Of a stretch of DNA of 64,000 nucleotides, positions 1 through 8,321 are shown piece by piece (position 1 is the stretch's first letter; the number at the start of each line of letters is the position of its first letter). This stretch comes from Gemmatimonadota bacterium (lineage in GTDB: Bacteria > Gemmatimonadota > Gemmatimonadetes > Palauibacterales > Palauibacteraceae), in contig JAJDUL010000018.1 of NCBI GenBank assembly GCA_022826685.1, positions 1 to 64,000 of the forward strand, given 5' to 3'. The notes beneath the pieces were generated by a model. That model was not told the origin of the DNA and made no database searches. It saw only the letters and a list, made by a program, of their open reading frames with translations. Both the position numbers and the translations under genes were made by a program.

Positions 1-112
1 CGCCCCGGAAACGGTCGAGGGCCGCACCGACCTCCGGGTGAGCCGGATCGTCAGGATCCAGATAGGCGACGATGGGGCCCGTATCGACGAGCCATTCAGT
101 CAGCGGCGCCAG
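1..112 (-). CDS. PIN-domain ribonuclease toxin, N-terminal fragment cut by the window edge
   Basis: The frame reads L-A-P-L-T-E-W then LVDTGPIVAYLDPDD, the usual opening of VapC-type PIN nucleases, whose first conserved acidic residue is the Asp of 'VDTGP'. The frame is closed upstream by TAA at 113-115. No ATG, GTG or TTG lies between that stop and the motif, so a CTG at 112 or 103 is the only plausible start. It overlaps the end of the antitoxin gene upstream on the same strand, as is common for translationally coupled toxin-antitoxin pairs. PIN toxins are small Mg-dependent RNases that cut tRNA, rRNA or mRNA. The fold call rests on about 35 residues, because the rest lies outside the window. 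Confidence 0.6.
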   Translation of the reverse strand, partial: MAPLTEWLVDTGPIVAYLDPDDPAHPEVGAALDRFRG

Positions 113-333
113 TTACGGCTCCGAAGCGTCGTGCGCCACTCGTCGTCGTCGGCTTCCAGGCGGACGGTCCCCTTGAGATGACGGATCCGATCGCCGACCG
201 GCCGGTCCGCAACCGCCTCTCGGAGAGTCTCCCGGACGAAACCGGACACCGTCGTACCCTCGGCGGCGGCACGGCGGTTGACCGCCTCCCGCAACTCCTC
301 CTCCAGTCGCACCGCCAGGATCGTTTTACGCAT
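100..333 (-). CDS. Ribbon-helix-helix antitoxin of a type II toxin-antitoxin pair
   Basis: This is a 77-residue protein starting MRKTILAVRLEEELREAV, a CopG/Arc-like beta strand and first helix. 'GTTVSGFVRETLREAV' follows as the second helix of a ribbon-helix-helix DNA-binding domain. The C-terminal half (about residues 45-77) is charged and rich in Arg, Asp and Glu, as expected for the toxin-binding tail. ATG at 333 is chosen over an upstream in-frame start at 369 because the RHH fold begins there. It directly precedes and slightly overlaps the PIN toxin frame. Known antitoxins of this class neutralise the RNase and repress their own promoter. That role is inferred from gene order and fold. 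Confidence 0.7.
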   Translation of the reverse strand: MRKTILAVRLEEELREAVNRRAAAEGTTVSGFVRETLREAVADRPVGDRIRHLKGTVRLEADDDEWRTTLRSRNWRR

Positions 334-390
334 GTATAACAACCTACCCGGAGTGCCGTAGCCGGGCAAGGCTAGAGAATGGCCGCGCAG

Positions 391-2493
391 TTACGAGCCG
401 GCTTGGGTGGCGGCGGTGCGTTCGTCGTCGTGCGTGCCCCAGCGTTCGAACCACTTCCGGAGGATGAGTTGCGTGCGCAGGAAGTTGGACGGCAGGCGCG
501 ACGTGCCGTGCCACTCGCCCTGGAACTGGACCATCGCCGTCGGCTTGTTCTGCGCCTTGAGCGCCTGGTAGAACTGCTCCGTCTGCGACATCGGCGTCCG
601 CAGGTCGAGCACGCCCGTCATCAGCATCGTCGGCGTCGTGACGTTGCCCACGTAGGTGATCGGCGAGCGGCGGATGTGCTCGCTCGGGTCCACCCACGGG
701 AACTCCTGGAAGTCCGCGTACCAGCGCAGGTAGTTGCCGTCGACCTCGTTGGGGAAGTTGAACCAGTTCACGACCGGACAGTTCGCCGACGCGGCCCGGA
801 AGCGGTCCGTGTGCCCCACGACCCACGAGGTGAGGACGCCGCCGCCCGAGCACCCGTAGACGAACATGTTGCTGTCGTCCACGTAGCCTCGGGAGATGAC
901 CTCGTCCACGCTCGACATGAGGTCGTCGAAGTCGTGGTTCGGATAATCGTACTGGATCGCGTTCCCGAACTCCGTCCCGTAGCCGGAGCTTCCGCGCGGG
1001 TTCGTGTAGAGGACCACGTAGCCGTTCGCGGCGTGCTCCTGCCACGAGAAGTTGAAGCCGCCGTTGTACATGCCGTGCGGGCCGCCGTGAATCACGAGAA
1101 TGAGCGGATACTGGTGCGACGCGTCGAAGTCCGGGGGCTTGATGATCCAGCCGTGAATCGGGAGTCCGTCATGGGATGACTCGCTCCACACCTGCTCGAC
1201 TTCGCCCAGCGTCACGCCCGCCAGCACGTCGGCGTTCACCTCCGTGAGCCTCGTGCGCCGGTCGGGCCGGTCCACGGGGAAGACATGGATGTCGCCGGGT
1301 TCGTGCGCGTCGCCCCACATCCCCACGGCCATGCCGCCGTCGCTCACGTCGTTGAGGCCGAACATCTGCGGGCCTTCGGTCATCGCCCGCACGTCGCCAT
1401 CCACCGAGGCGTAGTGGATGTTGCGATAGCCGTCCGCGGCGGCGTCGAAGTAGACGCCCCCTCCATCCGGGGCCCAGTGCAGCGCGCCGGGGCTGCGGTC
1501 CATCTCGGCCGTCAGCGCGCGCGGGTTCGACCCATCCGCGTTCATCACGTAGACGGCGGACTCGATGTAGTCGAACGTCGTCGTGTCGTGCCCCACGTAG
1601 GCGATCATGCGCCCGTCCGGCGACGGGACCGGCCGGTTGTCCGGACCCTTGCGCGTCGTGACCTGACTCAGTTCGCCCGACTCCGCGTCAAGCCGGTAGA
1701 TCTCGGTCTCCTGCCACCGGTACACGGCGTCCTCGATGATGAGGCTGCTGAACAGGAGCGACCGGCCGTCGGGCTCCCACGTGGGGACGCCGAAGTTGTA
1801 GTCGCCCTCGGTGAGCTGGCGCGCGGTGCCGCCCTCGGCGGGAACGACGAAGATGTGCTGGTACTTGTCGCCCAGGAATCCGACGCGGTCCTGCCGGTAG
1901 ACGAGGCGCTCGATGATCCGGGGGGCCGGCGTCCACGTCGCCCCCTCCGGCTTGGGGAGGGACATGGCCCAGTGGCGCGCCGTGGGCTCCTCCGCCCCCA
2001 CGCGCATCGTGAACGAGAAGCGCGTCCCGTCGGGAGACCAGGCGAGGTTCGACGGACTGTCCGTGACCCGGGTCACCTGGGAGATGGCGCCCTCGGCATC
2101 CATCCAGCGCACGAAGATCTGCGTGTTCCCCTCGTCGTCGGGCGCGAGGAAGGCGAGCCGGCTGCCATCGGGAGACCAGCGCGGCGAGGACCCGTCGACG
2201 AGGTGCCGGGAGCGGCTGCCGTCCGGATTCACGATCCAGATCGAGGACTCCCACGCGTCGTTCATCTTGTCGACCCACAGACGTTCGTAGACGACGGCGT
2301 CGCCATCCGGGGAGATCCGCGGATCCTGGACCCGCTCCCAGTCGAGCCATGATTCGAGCGGGAGAGCGCCGTTCGCTTCCTGCGCGACGAGCGCCGGGGC
2401 GGAGGCGGTGACGCCGCAGACGACCGAGAGCGCGACGAGAGTGACGAGATGGCGGAACGGAGCGCGGAGGGGAGCGGGGGCGCGCGTGTCCAT
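391..2493 (-). CDS. S9-family (prolyl oligopeptidase / acylaminoacyl-peptidase type) serine peptidase, secreted
   Basis: The protein has 700 residues with a signal peptide of about 40 residues ending near 'APALVAQ'. A TolB-like beta-propeller follows, with repeats such as 'PRWSPDGSRLAF' and 'LAWSPDGTRFSF'. The C-terminal alpha/beta-hydrolase domain shows the oxyanion segment 'LVIHGGPHG', the nucleophile elbow 'YGCSGGG' (Ser about 548), 'GVLDLRTPM' (Asp about 630) and 'GEWHGTSR' (His about 660). A strong AGGAGG sits just upstream of ATG 2493, so the much longer open frame is rejected. S9 enzymes cleave short peptides after proline or release acylated N-terminal residues. The exact specificity is not readable. 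The elbow is GCSGGG rather than the more usual GxSYGG. It is divergent from the aminotransferase gene across about 205 bp. Confidence 0.9.
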   Translation of the reverse strand: MDTRAPAPLRAPFRHLVTLVALSVVCGVTASAPALVAQEANGALPLESWLDWERVQDPRISPDGDAVVYERLWVDKMNDAWESSIWIVNPDGSRSRHLVDGSSPRWSPDGSRLAFLAPDDEGNTQIFVRWMDAEGAISQVTRVTDSPSNLAWSPDGTRFSFTMRVGAEEPTARHWAMSLPKPEGATWTPAPRIIERLVYRQDRVGFLGDKYQHIFVVPAEGGTARQLTEGDYNFGVPTWEPDGRSLLFSSLIIEDAVYRWQETEIYRLDAESGELSQVTTRKGPDNRPVPSPDGRMIAYVGHDTTTFDYIESAVYVMNADGSNPRALTAEMDRSPGALHWAPDGGGVYFDAAADGYRNIHYASVDGDVRAMTEGPQMFGLNDVSDGGMAVGMWGDAHEPGDIHVFPVDRPDRRTRLTEVNADVLAGVTLGEVEQVWSESSHDGLPIHGWIIKPPDFDASHQYPLILVIHGGPHGMYNGGFNFSWQEHAANGYVVLYTNPRGSSGYGTEFGNAIQYDYPNHDFDDLMSSVDEVISRGYVDDSNMFVYGCSGGGVLTSWVVGHTDRFRAASANCPVVNWFNFPNEVDGNYLRWYADFQEFPWVDPSEHIRRSPITYVGNVTTPTMLMTGVLDLRTPMSQTEQFYQALKAQNKPTAMVQFQGEWHGTSRLPSNFLRTQLILRKWFERWGTHDDERTAATQAGS

Positions 2494-2698
2494 GGTACCT
2501 CCTGGGGTGAAGGGCGCGGGGCCTTTCGAAACATGGGATGCGCGTCGCCGCATGCATAGACCGTGTCGCGCCACGTGCCCGGCCGCCGCCGCGCCGCGCG
2601 CGCCCCCATGCCCCCCGAAGTTCCGCGGCGTATGTTGCATCGGTGAACGACCGCGGCTGCCGCGCGGGATGCGGCGGCCCACAAGCCGGGAGGTTTCC

Positions 2699-4021
2699 GT
2701 GACGACTCGCACGCCCACCGACGCGACCCGCCTGCCCGACCGTCGCCGATTCCTCAAGCGTGCCGCCGCGGGAGCCGCCCTCGCGGCGACTCCGGCGTGG
2801 GCGCGGGCGCCGTCCAGACCCGGTCTCAGCCTCGACGAACTATCGGCGCGACGGGACTTCCTGGGGACGGAAGACGAGTCCTTCTGGGAGATGGTGAAAT
2901 CCCAGTTCCCGCTCCGTCCCGGACTCATCCTGGTGAACGCCGCGAATCTCTGCCCCTCGCCGTATCCGGTGCAGGAAGCGGTGTTCGGGCACACGCGCGA
3001 CATCGATCAGGACGCCTCGTTCCACAACCGGGCCAAGTTCAATGCGTTGGCCGCGAAGTCCGTGGAGTCGCTCGCGCGGCTGCTCGGCGCTTCCTCCGAT
3101 GAGATCGTCGTCACCCGCAACACCTCCGAGAGCAACAACACCGTCATCAACGGGCTCACGCTGGGCGCGGGAGACGAGGTCGTGCTGTGGGACCAGAACC
3201 ATCCCACGAACAACGTGGCGTGGGACGTCCGGGCGGACCGCTGGGGCTACAAGGTGATCCGCGTGGCCACGCCGCCGGTGCCCGAGACGGAGGACGAACT
3301 GATCGACGCGTTCGTGAGCGCCTTCACCGACCGCACGCGCGTGCTCGCCGTGACCCAGATCTCGAATATCTCGGGGGTCGAGCTGCCGGCGCGGCGCCTG
3401 TGCAGCATCGCGCGCGACCGCGGCATCTACGTGCACATGGACGGGGCGCAGAGCTTCGGCGCGGTGGAAGTCGACCTTCACGCCATGGGCTGCGATTCAT
3501 ACACGGGGAGCGCCCACAAGTGGTTCTGCGGACCCAAGGAAGCCGGCGTGCTCTACGTTAGGGCCGAACGGGTCGCGGAGCTGTGGCCGAGCGACGTCGG
3601 CGTGGGCTGGGAGGGCGCGATCGCGGGAGGCGGAGCCGACAAGTTCGGCACGTACGGCCAGCGGGACGACGCGGCCGTCGCGGGCGTGGGGACGACGGTG
3701 GAGTTCCACGAGGCGATCGGGGCGGCGGCGATCGAGGAGCGCATGCGGGCACTCGCGGCCGGGCTCAAGGCGGCGATCCGCGAGCGGATCCCCGGCGTGA
3801 AGTTCCACACGTCGGACGTGCCGGGCCTCGGCGGAGGCGTGGTCATCGCGGAACTGGGGGTCGACGATCACACGGAGATCTACAACCGGATCTACGAGGA
3901 ACACGGCGTCGCGGGAGCGCTCCGAAGGGGCGTGTTCCCCGGCATCCGGCTCTGCCCGCACATGTACAACACGATGGCGGAGATGGAACAGGTCGCCGAC
4001 GCGCTCGCCGCTTCCGCCTGA
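2699..4021 (+). CDS. Class V aminotransferase-fold PLP enzyme with a Tat signal
   Basis: The protein has 440 residues and starts at GTG 2699 behind a GGGAGG ribosome site. The N-terminus has a twin-arginine signal ('RRRFLKRAAAGAALAA') ending near 'AWARA', so the enzyme is probably exported folded with its cofactor. The core looks like the cysteine-desulfurase/isopenicillin-N-epimerase family. It has 'ITRNTSESNN'-like cofactor contacts (here 'VTRNTSESNNTVINGL'), 'HMDGAQSFGAVEVD' holding the pyridine-binding Asp, and 'GSAHKWFCGPKEAG' with the Schiff-base Lys near 274. The reaction is probably epimerisation or elimination on an amino acid, and the substrate is unknown. Class V aminotransferases with Tat signals are common in Gemmatimonadota-like genomes, as recalled rather than checked. 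Confidence 0.85.
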   Translation: MTTRTPTDATRLPDRRRFLKRAAAGAALAATPAWARAPSRPGLSLDELSARRDFLGTEDESFWEMVKSQFPLRPGLILVNAANLCPSPYPVQEAVFGHTRDIDQDASFHNRAKFNALAAKSVESLARLLGASSDEIVVTRNTSESNNTVINGLTLGAGDEVVLWDQNHPTNNVAWDVRADRWGYKVIRVATPPVPETEDELIDAFVSAFTDRTRVLAVTQISNISGVELPARRLCSIARDRGIYVHMDGAQSFGAVEVDLHAMGCDSYTGSAHKWFCGPKEAGVLYVRAERVAELWPSDVGVGWEGAIAGGGADKFGTYGQRDDAAVAGVGTTVEFHEAIGAAAIEERMRALAAGLKAAIRERIPGVKFHTSDVPGLGGGVVIAELGVDDHTEIYNRIYEEHGVAGALRRGVFPGIRLCPHMYNTMAEMEQVADALAASA

Positions 4022-4039
4022 ATCGCCGCCCGCGCTTCG

Positions 4040-5728
4040 CTAAAGTTCGCCGCGGTTCTTCGCCCAGAGCGCGTAGTGGCAGGCGCGGGCGGTGAGCGCC
4101 ATGTAGGTGAGGGAGGGGTTCTGGCAGGCGGATGAGGGCATCGCCGCGCCGTCGATCACGAACAGGTTCGGCGCGTCCCACGCCTGGTTGTACCCGTTGA
4201 GGACGGAAGTCGCCGGATCCCGCCCCATCCGCGCCGTTCCCATCTCGTGGATCGTGAGCCCCGGCGCCGTGAGTTCCGTGAGCAGTTCGACGTCGACGCC
4301 GCCGCCGGCTTCCAGCATTTCCGCGGCGCGGTCCGCGCTGTCCCGCATCATCAGGCGCTCGTTGTCGCTCCACTCGCAGTGGATGCGGAGGGCGGGGATG
4401 CCCCACGCGTCGACGCGTTCCGGGTCGAGTTCGATGTAGTTCTCCTCGCGCGGGAGACACTCCCCGAAGGCGCCGAGTTCGAACTCCCACACCCCGGGTT
4501 CCGTGAGCTGGCGCTTGTAGTCCGCCCCGAAGCCCGGCATGTCGAGACCGCGGCTCCAGCTCTGACGGGTGGACCAGCCCTGGTAACCGTAGCCGCGGAT
4601 GAAGTCGGGCGACGGCTCCGTCACGTTCCGGAAGCGCGGGATGTAGATCCCGTTGGGACGCTCGCCGGTGTAGCCGTGGTTCTCCCAGCCCGGGAACTTC
4701 GCCTTCGCTCCCGTGCTCATGGTGTGATCCATGAGATAGCGGCCGAGGACCCCGCTCGAGTTCGCGAGTCCATCCGGGAAGTCGGCGGATGTCGAGTGGA
4801 GGAGAATCCGCGTCGACTCGAGCGCGGAGGCGCCCAGCATGACCATCTCCCCGAAGAACTCCAGATCCTCGCCCGTCTGACGGTCGATGACACGCACACC
4901 GGTGACGCGGCCGCGGGCCGGATCCCAGATCACGCTGTGCACGACGCTGTCCGGGCGCAGCGTCATCCGACCGGTGGCCTCGGCGGCGGGGAGCGTGGCG
5001 TTGAGCGAACTGAAGTAGCTCTTCGTGATGCAGCCGCGGTGGCAGGGGCCGCAGTAGTGGCAGGCGCTCCGTCCCTTGTGGTCGCGGGTGAGGACGGCCG
5101 TGCGCCCGATCGTCATCATCCGGGTGTCGCCGAAGTCGCGCGCGATCGCCTCCTTCACGGCGTTCTCGACGCAGGTCATCTGCATGGGAGGCAGGAGGAC
5201 GCCGTCCGGCAGTTGGGGAAGGCCCTCGGCCTGCCCGCTGATGCCGACGAACTCCTCGACGTGCGCGTACCACGGAGCGAGGTCCGAGTAGCGGATCGGC
5301 CAGTCGACCCCGATCCCGTCCCGCGCGTTGGCCTCGAAGTCCAGGTCGCTGAGGCGGTACGACTGCCGCGCCCACATGATCGAGCGCCCGCCGACCTGCC
5401 GCCCCCGGATCCACAGGAAGGGCTTCTCGTCGGGCGTCGTGTACGGGTTCTCGATGTCGTTGACGAAGAACTTCCGGCCCATCTCGTCGCAGGCGTAGCA
5501 TTCGCGCTGCACGGGCTGCTCGGCGGCGAGCGCCTTGCGGTCGTTCCAGCCGCGGTACGGCATGCGGTACGGGGGTACGTGTTCGGTGTAGTCCCGTTCG
5601 GGAACGATCATGGGTCCCGCCTCGAGCACCAGCGTGCGGAGGCCGAGTTCGGCGAGTTCCTTCGCGGCCCAGCCGCCGGTGATCCCCGAGCCGACGACGA
5701 TCGCGTCCCAGACCTCCTGCCGGCTCAC
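4040..5728 (-). CDS. GMC-family FAD-dependent sugar/alcohol oxidoreductase
   Basis: The protein has 562 residues. The N-terminal Rossmann motif 'VVGSGITGGWAAKELAELG' (residues about 9-30) is followed by 'VLEAGP'. The C-terminal GMC signature includes 'IHEMGTARMG' and 'SACQNPSLTYMALTAR', placing the catalytic His/Asn region near the end. Cysteines such as 'CHYCGPCHRGC' sit mid-protein, as in the large subunit of membrane-linked glucose/gluconate/sorbitol dehydrogenases. GTG 5728 overlaps the upstream stop by four bases (GTGA), which implies translational coupling to the subunit-3 gene. It likely oxidises a sugar hydroxyl, for example at C3 of a glycoside, with partner subunit 3. It carries no signal of its own, so export may be by hitch-hiking on the partner. 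Confidence 0.88.
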   Translation of the reverse strand: MSRQEVWDAIVVGSGITGGWAAKELAELGLRTLVLEAGPMIVPERDYTEHVPPYRMPYRGWNDRKALAAEQPVQRECYACDEMGRKFFVNDIENPYTTPDEKPFLWIRGRQVGGRSIMWARQSYRLSDLDFEANARDGIGVDWPIRYSDLAPWYAHVEEFVGISGQAEGLPQLPDGVLLPPMQMTCVENAVKEAIARDFGDTRMMTIGRTAVLTRDHKGRSACHYCGPCHRGCITKSYFSSLNATLPAAEATGRMTLRPDSVVHSVIWDPARGRVTGVRVIDRQTGEDLEFFGEMVMLGASALESTRILLHSTSADFPDGLANSSGVLGRYLMDHTMSTGAKAKFPGWENHGYTGERPNGIYIPRFRNVTEPSPDFIRGYGYQGWSTRQSWSRGLDMPGFGADYKRQLTEPGVWEFELGAFGECLPREENYIELDPERVDAWGIPALRIHCEWSDNERLMMRDSADRAAEMLEAGGGVDVELLTELTAPGLTIHEMGTARMGRDPATSVLNGYNQAWDAPNLFVIDGAAMPSSACQNPSLTYMALTARACHYALWAKNRGEL

Positions 5729-6366
5729 TGCTGCTCTCCGGCCCGGCTCTGCCGCCGGCCCCGTTCGCCGGGGCGGCCCTCGCCGGTCCCGTACTGGTCG
5801 AGGAGGACGCACCCCTCGAAGGCGCCGGGGATGATCCGGTAGCCCAGCGAGCGCAGGCCGGGCCGGGATGTGAAGTAGCCGGCGAGGGTGAAGCGCTTCA
5901 TGTCGTAGAAGAAGGTCTGCGTCTCGTCGATCTCGGGATCCCGGCGCCGGCGGTCGAGATCCTCGTCCAGCCGCCCGACGAGTTCCGCCTGCTGGGCGGA
6001 CGTGCAGTCGGCGAAGCCGGCGCCGTGGGCCGACCGGGCGAGGGGATCCACCTCGTCCAGGCCGGCGAGGAAACGGTCGCGGTCCGACGCATCCAGCCAA
6101 CCGGTCAGGAGGGCATCGACGAATGCGGTAACGCCCGCCTCGCTCGCGCCGGGCGTGTCCGTCCGGGGGATGATGGTCTCGGCGAGCGCCGTCACCGTCC
6201 GCGCCTGCGCGGGCGTGAGCGTCGCGGGCGGCGCGCCGCCGACCGGGCCGGCCACCGACCGGATGCGCTGCCCGAGCGCCAGGGCCTCCGCCACCGCGCT
6301 CCCCGGCGCCAGCAGCGGCGCGCCCGCGGCCACACCGATGATCTCGAGAGCCCTGCGCCGTTTCAC
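5725..6366 (-). CDS. Gluconate 2-dehydrogenase subunit 3 family protein (small subunit of the GMC oxidoreductase)
   Basis: The protein has 213 residues and starts at GTG 6366 behind a GGGAGG ribosome site. The N-terminus 'MKRRRALEIIGVAAGAPLLA' is a Tat-like signal. The body contains 'TLTPAQARTVTALAETIIPRTDTPGA', the conserved opening of the subunit-3 family, and near the end 'FFYDMKRFTLAGYFTS' and 'LGYRIIPGAFEGC'. Known small subunits of three-subunit sugar dehydrogenases escort the flavoprotein through the Tat system. Gene order (subunit 3, then a coupled GMC subunit) matches that role. No cytochrome c subunit is adjacent, so the electron acceptor is not identified here. Confidence 0.85.
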   Translation of the reverse strand: MKRRRALEIIGVAAGAPLLAPGSAVAEALALGQRIRSVAGPVGGAPPATLTPAQARTVTALAETIIPRTDTPGASEAGVTAFVDALLTGWLDASDRDRFLAGLDEVDPLARSAHGAGFADCTSAQQAELVGRLDEDLDRRRRDPEIDETQTFFYDMKRFTLAGYFTSRPGLRSLGYRIIPGAFEGCVLLDQYGTGEGRPGERGRRQSRAGEQQ

Positions 6367-6511
6367 AGTCGGTCCTCCCGGCCGGCATCGACGCGCGCGG
6401 GCGGCGGGGGTGCCGCCGCGCTCCGCCAACATATCCCCACGCACCCCCCGCGCGAGACCGTTCCACGGCCCGCGGTTCGACGCCGACCGTGGGGCGCGAC
6501 ATATTGGGCCC

Positions 6512-7390
6512 ATGGACAGACGCAGATTCGTACGGAACTCGCTCGGAGCCGGACTCCTCCTCACGCACGCCGGACGCGCGGCGGCCGCCAACGCCCGATC
6601 GCTCCCGGACGCCCGATCGCTCCCGGACTCCTGGGGGCTCCAACTCTACACGGTGCGGTCGCTGATGGCGCGCGATGTCGAGCGGACCCTCGCCGCCGTC
6701 GCCCGCGTCGGCTACGGCGAGGTGGAGTTCGCCGGCTACTTCGGCCGCTCGCCGGCCGAGATCCGGACCGCGCTGGAAGCCGAAGGCCTCACGGCCCCCG
6801 CCGCGCACCTGTCGCTCGAGGAACTCCGGTCGAGCTTCGATGAGGCCGCCGACGCGGCGGCCGAGATCGGACACCGGTATCTCGTCCTGCCCTTCCTTGG
6901 GGGTCCCGAGCGGCCCGGAGGCGACGGCGCCACCGGATCGGCCCTCGTGGACGGATACCGGCGGCTCGCGGACGAATTCAACCAGCTCGGGGCACGGTGC
7001 CGCGAGGCCGGGCTCGTCTTCGGCTATCACAACCACGATTTCGAACTGGAAGAGGTGAACGGCCTCCGTCTCCTCGACGTGATGATCGAGAACACGGACC
7101 CCGAACTCGTCTGCTACGAGATCGACTTCTACTGGCTCGTACACGGCGGCGCCGACCCGTTCGACTACTTCTCCCGCTACCCCGGCCGCTTCGACCTTTG
7201 CCATGTGAAGGACCGAACCGCGGACGGCGAGATGGCGGACGTGGGCGCGGGCGAAATCGACTTCGAGGCGATCTTCGCGCGCTCCGACGAGGCGGGACTC
7301 ATCCACTACTTCGTCGAGCACGACGCGCCCGGCGATCCGATGGGATCGGTGCGCGCGAGCTACGAGCACCTCGCGTCGTTCGGTGGCTGA
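6512..7390 (+). CDS. Sugar phosphate isomerase/epimerase (xylose-isomerase-like TIM barrel) with Tat signal
   Basis: The protein has 292 residues. The Tat-type signal 'MDRRRFVRNSLGAGLLLTH' is followed by a short linker containing the duplicated hexapeptide ARSLPD. The barrel starts at 'WGLQLYTVRSLM'. Likely metal ligands are in 'FGYHNHDFELE' and 'VCYEIDFYWLVHGG', with 'DLCHVKDRT' and 'IHYFVEHDAP' at later strands, the usual AP_endonuc_2/xylose-isomerase-like layout. It is divergent from the oxidoreductase subunits and overlaps the next gene by 8 bp. It probably isomerises or epimerises a sugar or keto-sugar made by the neighbouring dehydrogenase. Function within the family is inferred, and the substrate is not known. 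Confidence 0.83.
   Translation: MDRRRFVRNSLGAGLLLTHAGRAAAANARSLPDARSLPDSWGLQLYTVRSLMARDVERTLAAVARVGYGEVEFAGYFGRSPAEIRTALEAEGLTAPAAHLSLEELRSSFDEAADAAAEIGHRYLVLPFLGGPERPGGDGATGSALVDGYRRLADEFNQLGARCREAGLVFGYHNHDFELEEVNGLRLLDVMIENTDPELVCYEIDFYWLVHGGADPFDYFSRYPGRFDLCHVKDRTADGEMADVGAGEIDFEAIFARSDEAGLIHYFVEHDAPGDPMGSVRASYEHLASFGG
6593..6628 (+). repeat. Tandem 18-bp repeat in the sugar isomerase signal linker
   Basis: gcccgatcgctcccggac occurs twice back to back and codes for ARSLPD twice, between the Tat signal and the barrel. Confidence 0.75.
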
Positions 7391-8321
7391 CGGGTCCGCG
7401 CCCGGCAACGAAAGGCCGGTCACCCGCCGCGATGCCCTGCGAGCGACGGGCGCCGCCTCCCTCGGTCTCCTCGTCTCCGGCACCGCGAACCCCGCATCCG
7501 CGCTCGCCGGCGGAGCCGGGCCGGCCGGCCGCGACGGGCCCCGCGCCCGCGGCGCCGCCAACGCCATCACGCAGTCCGTGGCGCGCTGGTGCTTCGAGGA
7601 GATTCCCCTCGTCCCCTTCTGCGAGGGCGTGGCCGACATGGGTCTGACCGCGATGGACCTGCTCACGGTCGAGGAATGGCCCGTCGCGCACGACCACGGT
7701 CTCACCGTCTCGTGCGGCGACGTGGCAGCCGGGACGATCGAGGACGGCCTCAACGAGACTGAAAACCATGCGGGCATCATCGAGGCCTTCGAACGCCACA
7801 TCCCGCACGCCGCGCGCGTCTCGGTCCCCAACGTCATCTGCTTCTTCGGCAACCGCCGCGGGATGGAGAACGGCGTCGGCATCGAGAACTCGATCCGCTG
7901 CCTCGAGGCGTGCGCCCCCATCGCCGAATCCGAGGACGTCACGATCCTCGTCGAAGTCCTCAACTCGAAAGCCGGCGGACACGTCGACTACATCGGCGAC
8001 CGCATGGACTACGCGCTCGAGATCATCCGGGCCGTCGACTCGCCCCGCGTGAAGATCCTGTACGACATCTACCACATGCAGATCATGGAAGGGGACATCA
8101 TCCGCACGCTGACGGACGCGAGCCCCTGGATCGGCCACTACCACACCGGCGGGGTCCCGGGGCGGGCCGAGATCGACGACACGCAGGAACTGAACTATCC
8201 GCCGATCGTGCGGGCGATCGCGGACACGGGTTTCGAGGGCTTCATGGCCCACGAGTTCATTCCGCGGAGCGGCGACCCCCTGCGCTCGCTGCGCGAGGCC
8301 GTGGAGCTGTGCGCCGTCTAG
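7383..8321 (+). CDS. Hydroxypyruvate-isomerase-like TIM-barrel protein with Tat signal
   Basis: The protein has 312 residues and starts at GTG 7383, overlapping the previous gene by 8 bp. A twin-arginine region 'TRRDALRATGAASLGLLVSG' precedes the barrel. Family-specific stretches are 'ILVEVLNSKAGGHVDYIGD', 'VKILYDIYHMQIMEGDII' and 'IGHYHTGGVPGRAEIDDT', which match the Hyi/hydroxypyruvate isomerase group and its metal-binding Glu, Asp and His residues. Textbook Hyi is cytosolic and interconverts hydroxypyruvate and tartronate semialdehyde. An exported copy next to a periplasmic sugar dehydrogenase more likely acts on an oxidised sugar. Its last 65 bp overlap the 3' end of the convergent transporter gene. 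Confidence 0.83.
   Translation: MADGSAPGNERPVTRRDALRATGAASLGLLVSGTANPASALAGGAGPAGRDGPRARGAANAITQSVARWCFEEIPLVPFCEGVADMGLTAMDLLTVEEWPVAHDHGLTVSCGDVAAGTIEDGLNETENHAGIIEAFERHIPHAARVSVPNVICFFGNRRGMENGVGIENSIRCLEACAPIAESEDVTILVEVLNSKAGGHVDYIGDRMDYALEIIRAVDSPRVKILYDIYHMQIMEGDIIRTLTDASPWIGHYHTGGVPGRAEIDDTQELNYPPIVRAIADTGFEGFMAHEFIPRSGDPLRSLREAVELCAV

Noticed and set aside
4040-7963. A single 1,307-residue open frame joining the GMC oxidoreductase to upstream sequence
   Set aside because: The upstream part is antisense to the two isomerase genes and has no domain. The GMC family start at 5728 overlaps the subunit-3 stop exactly.
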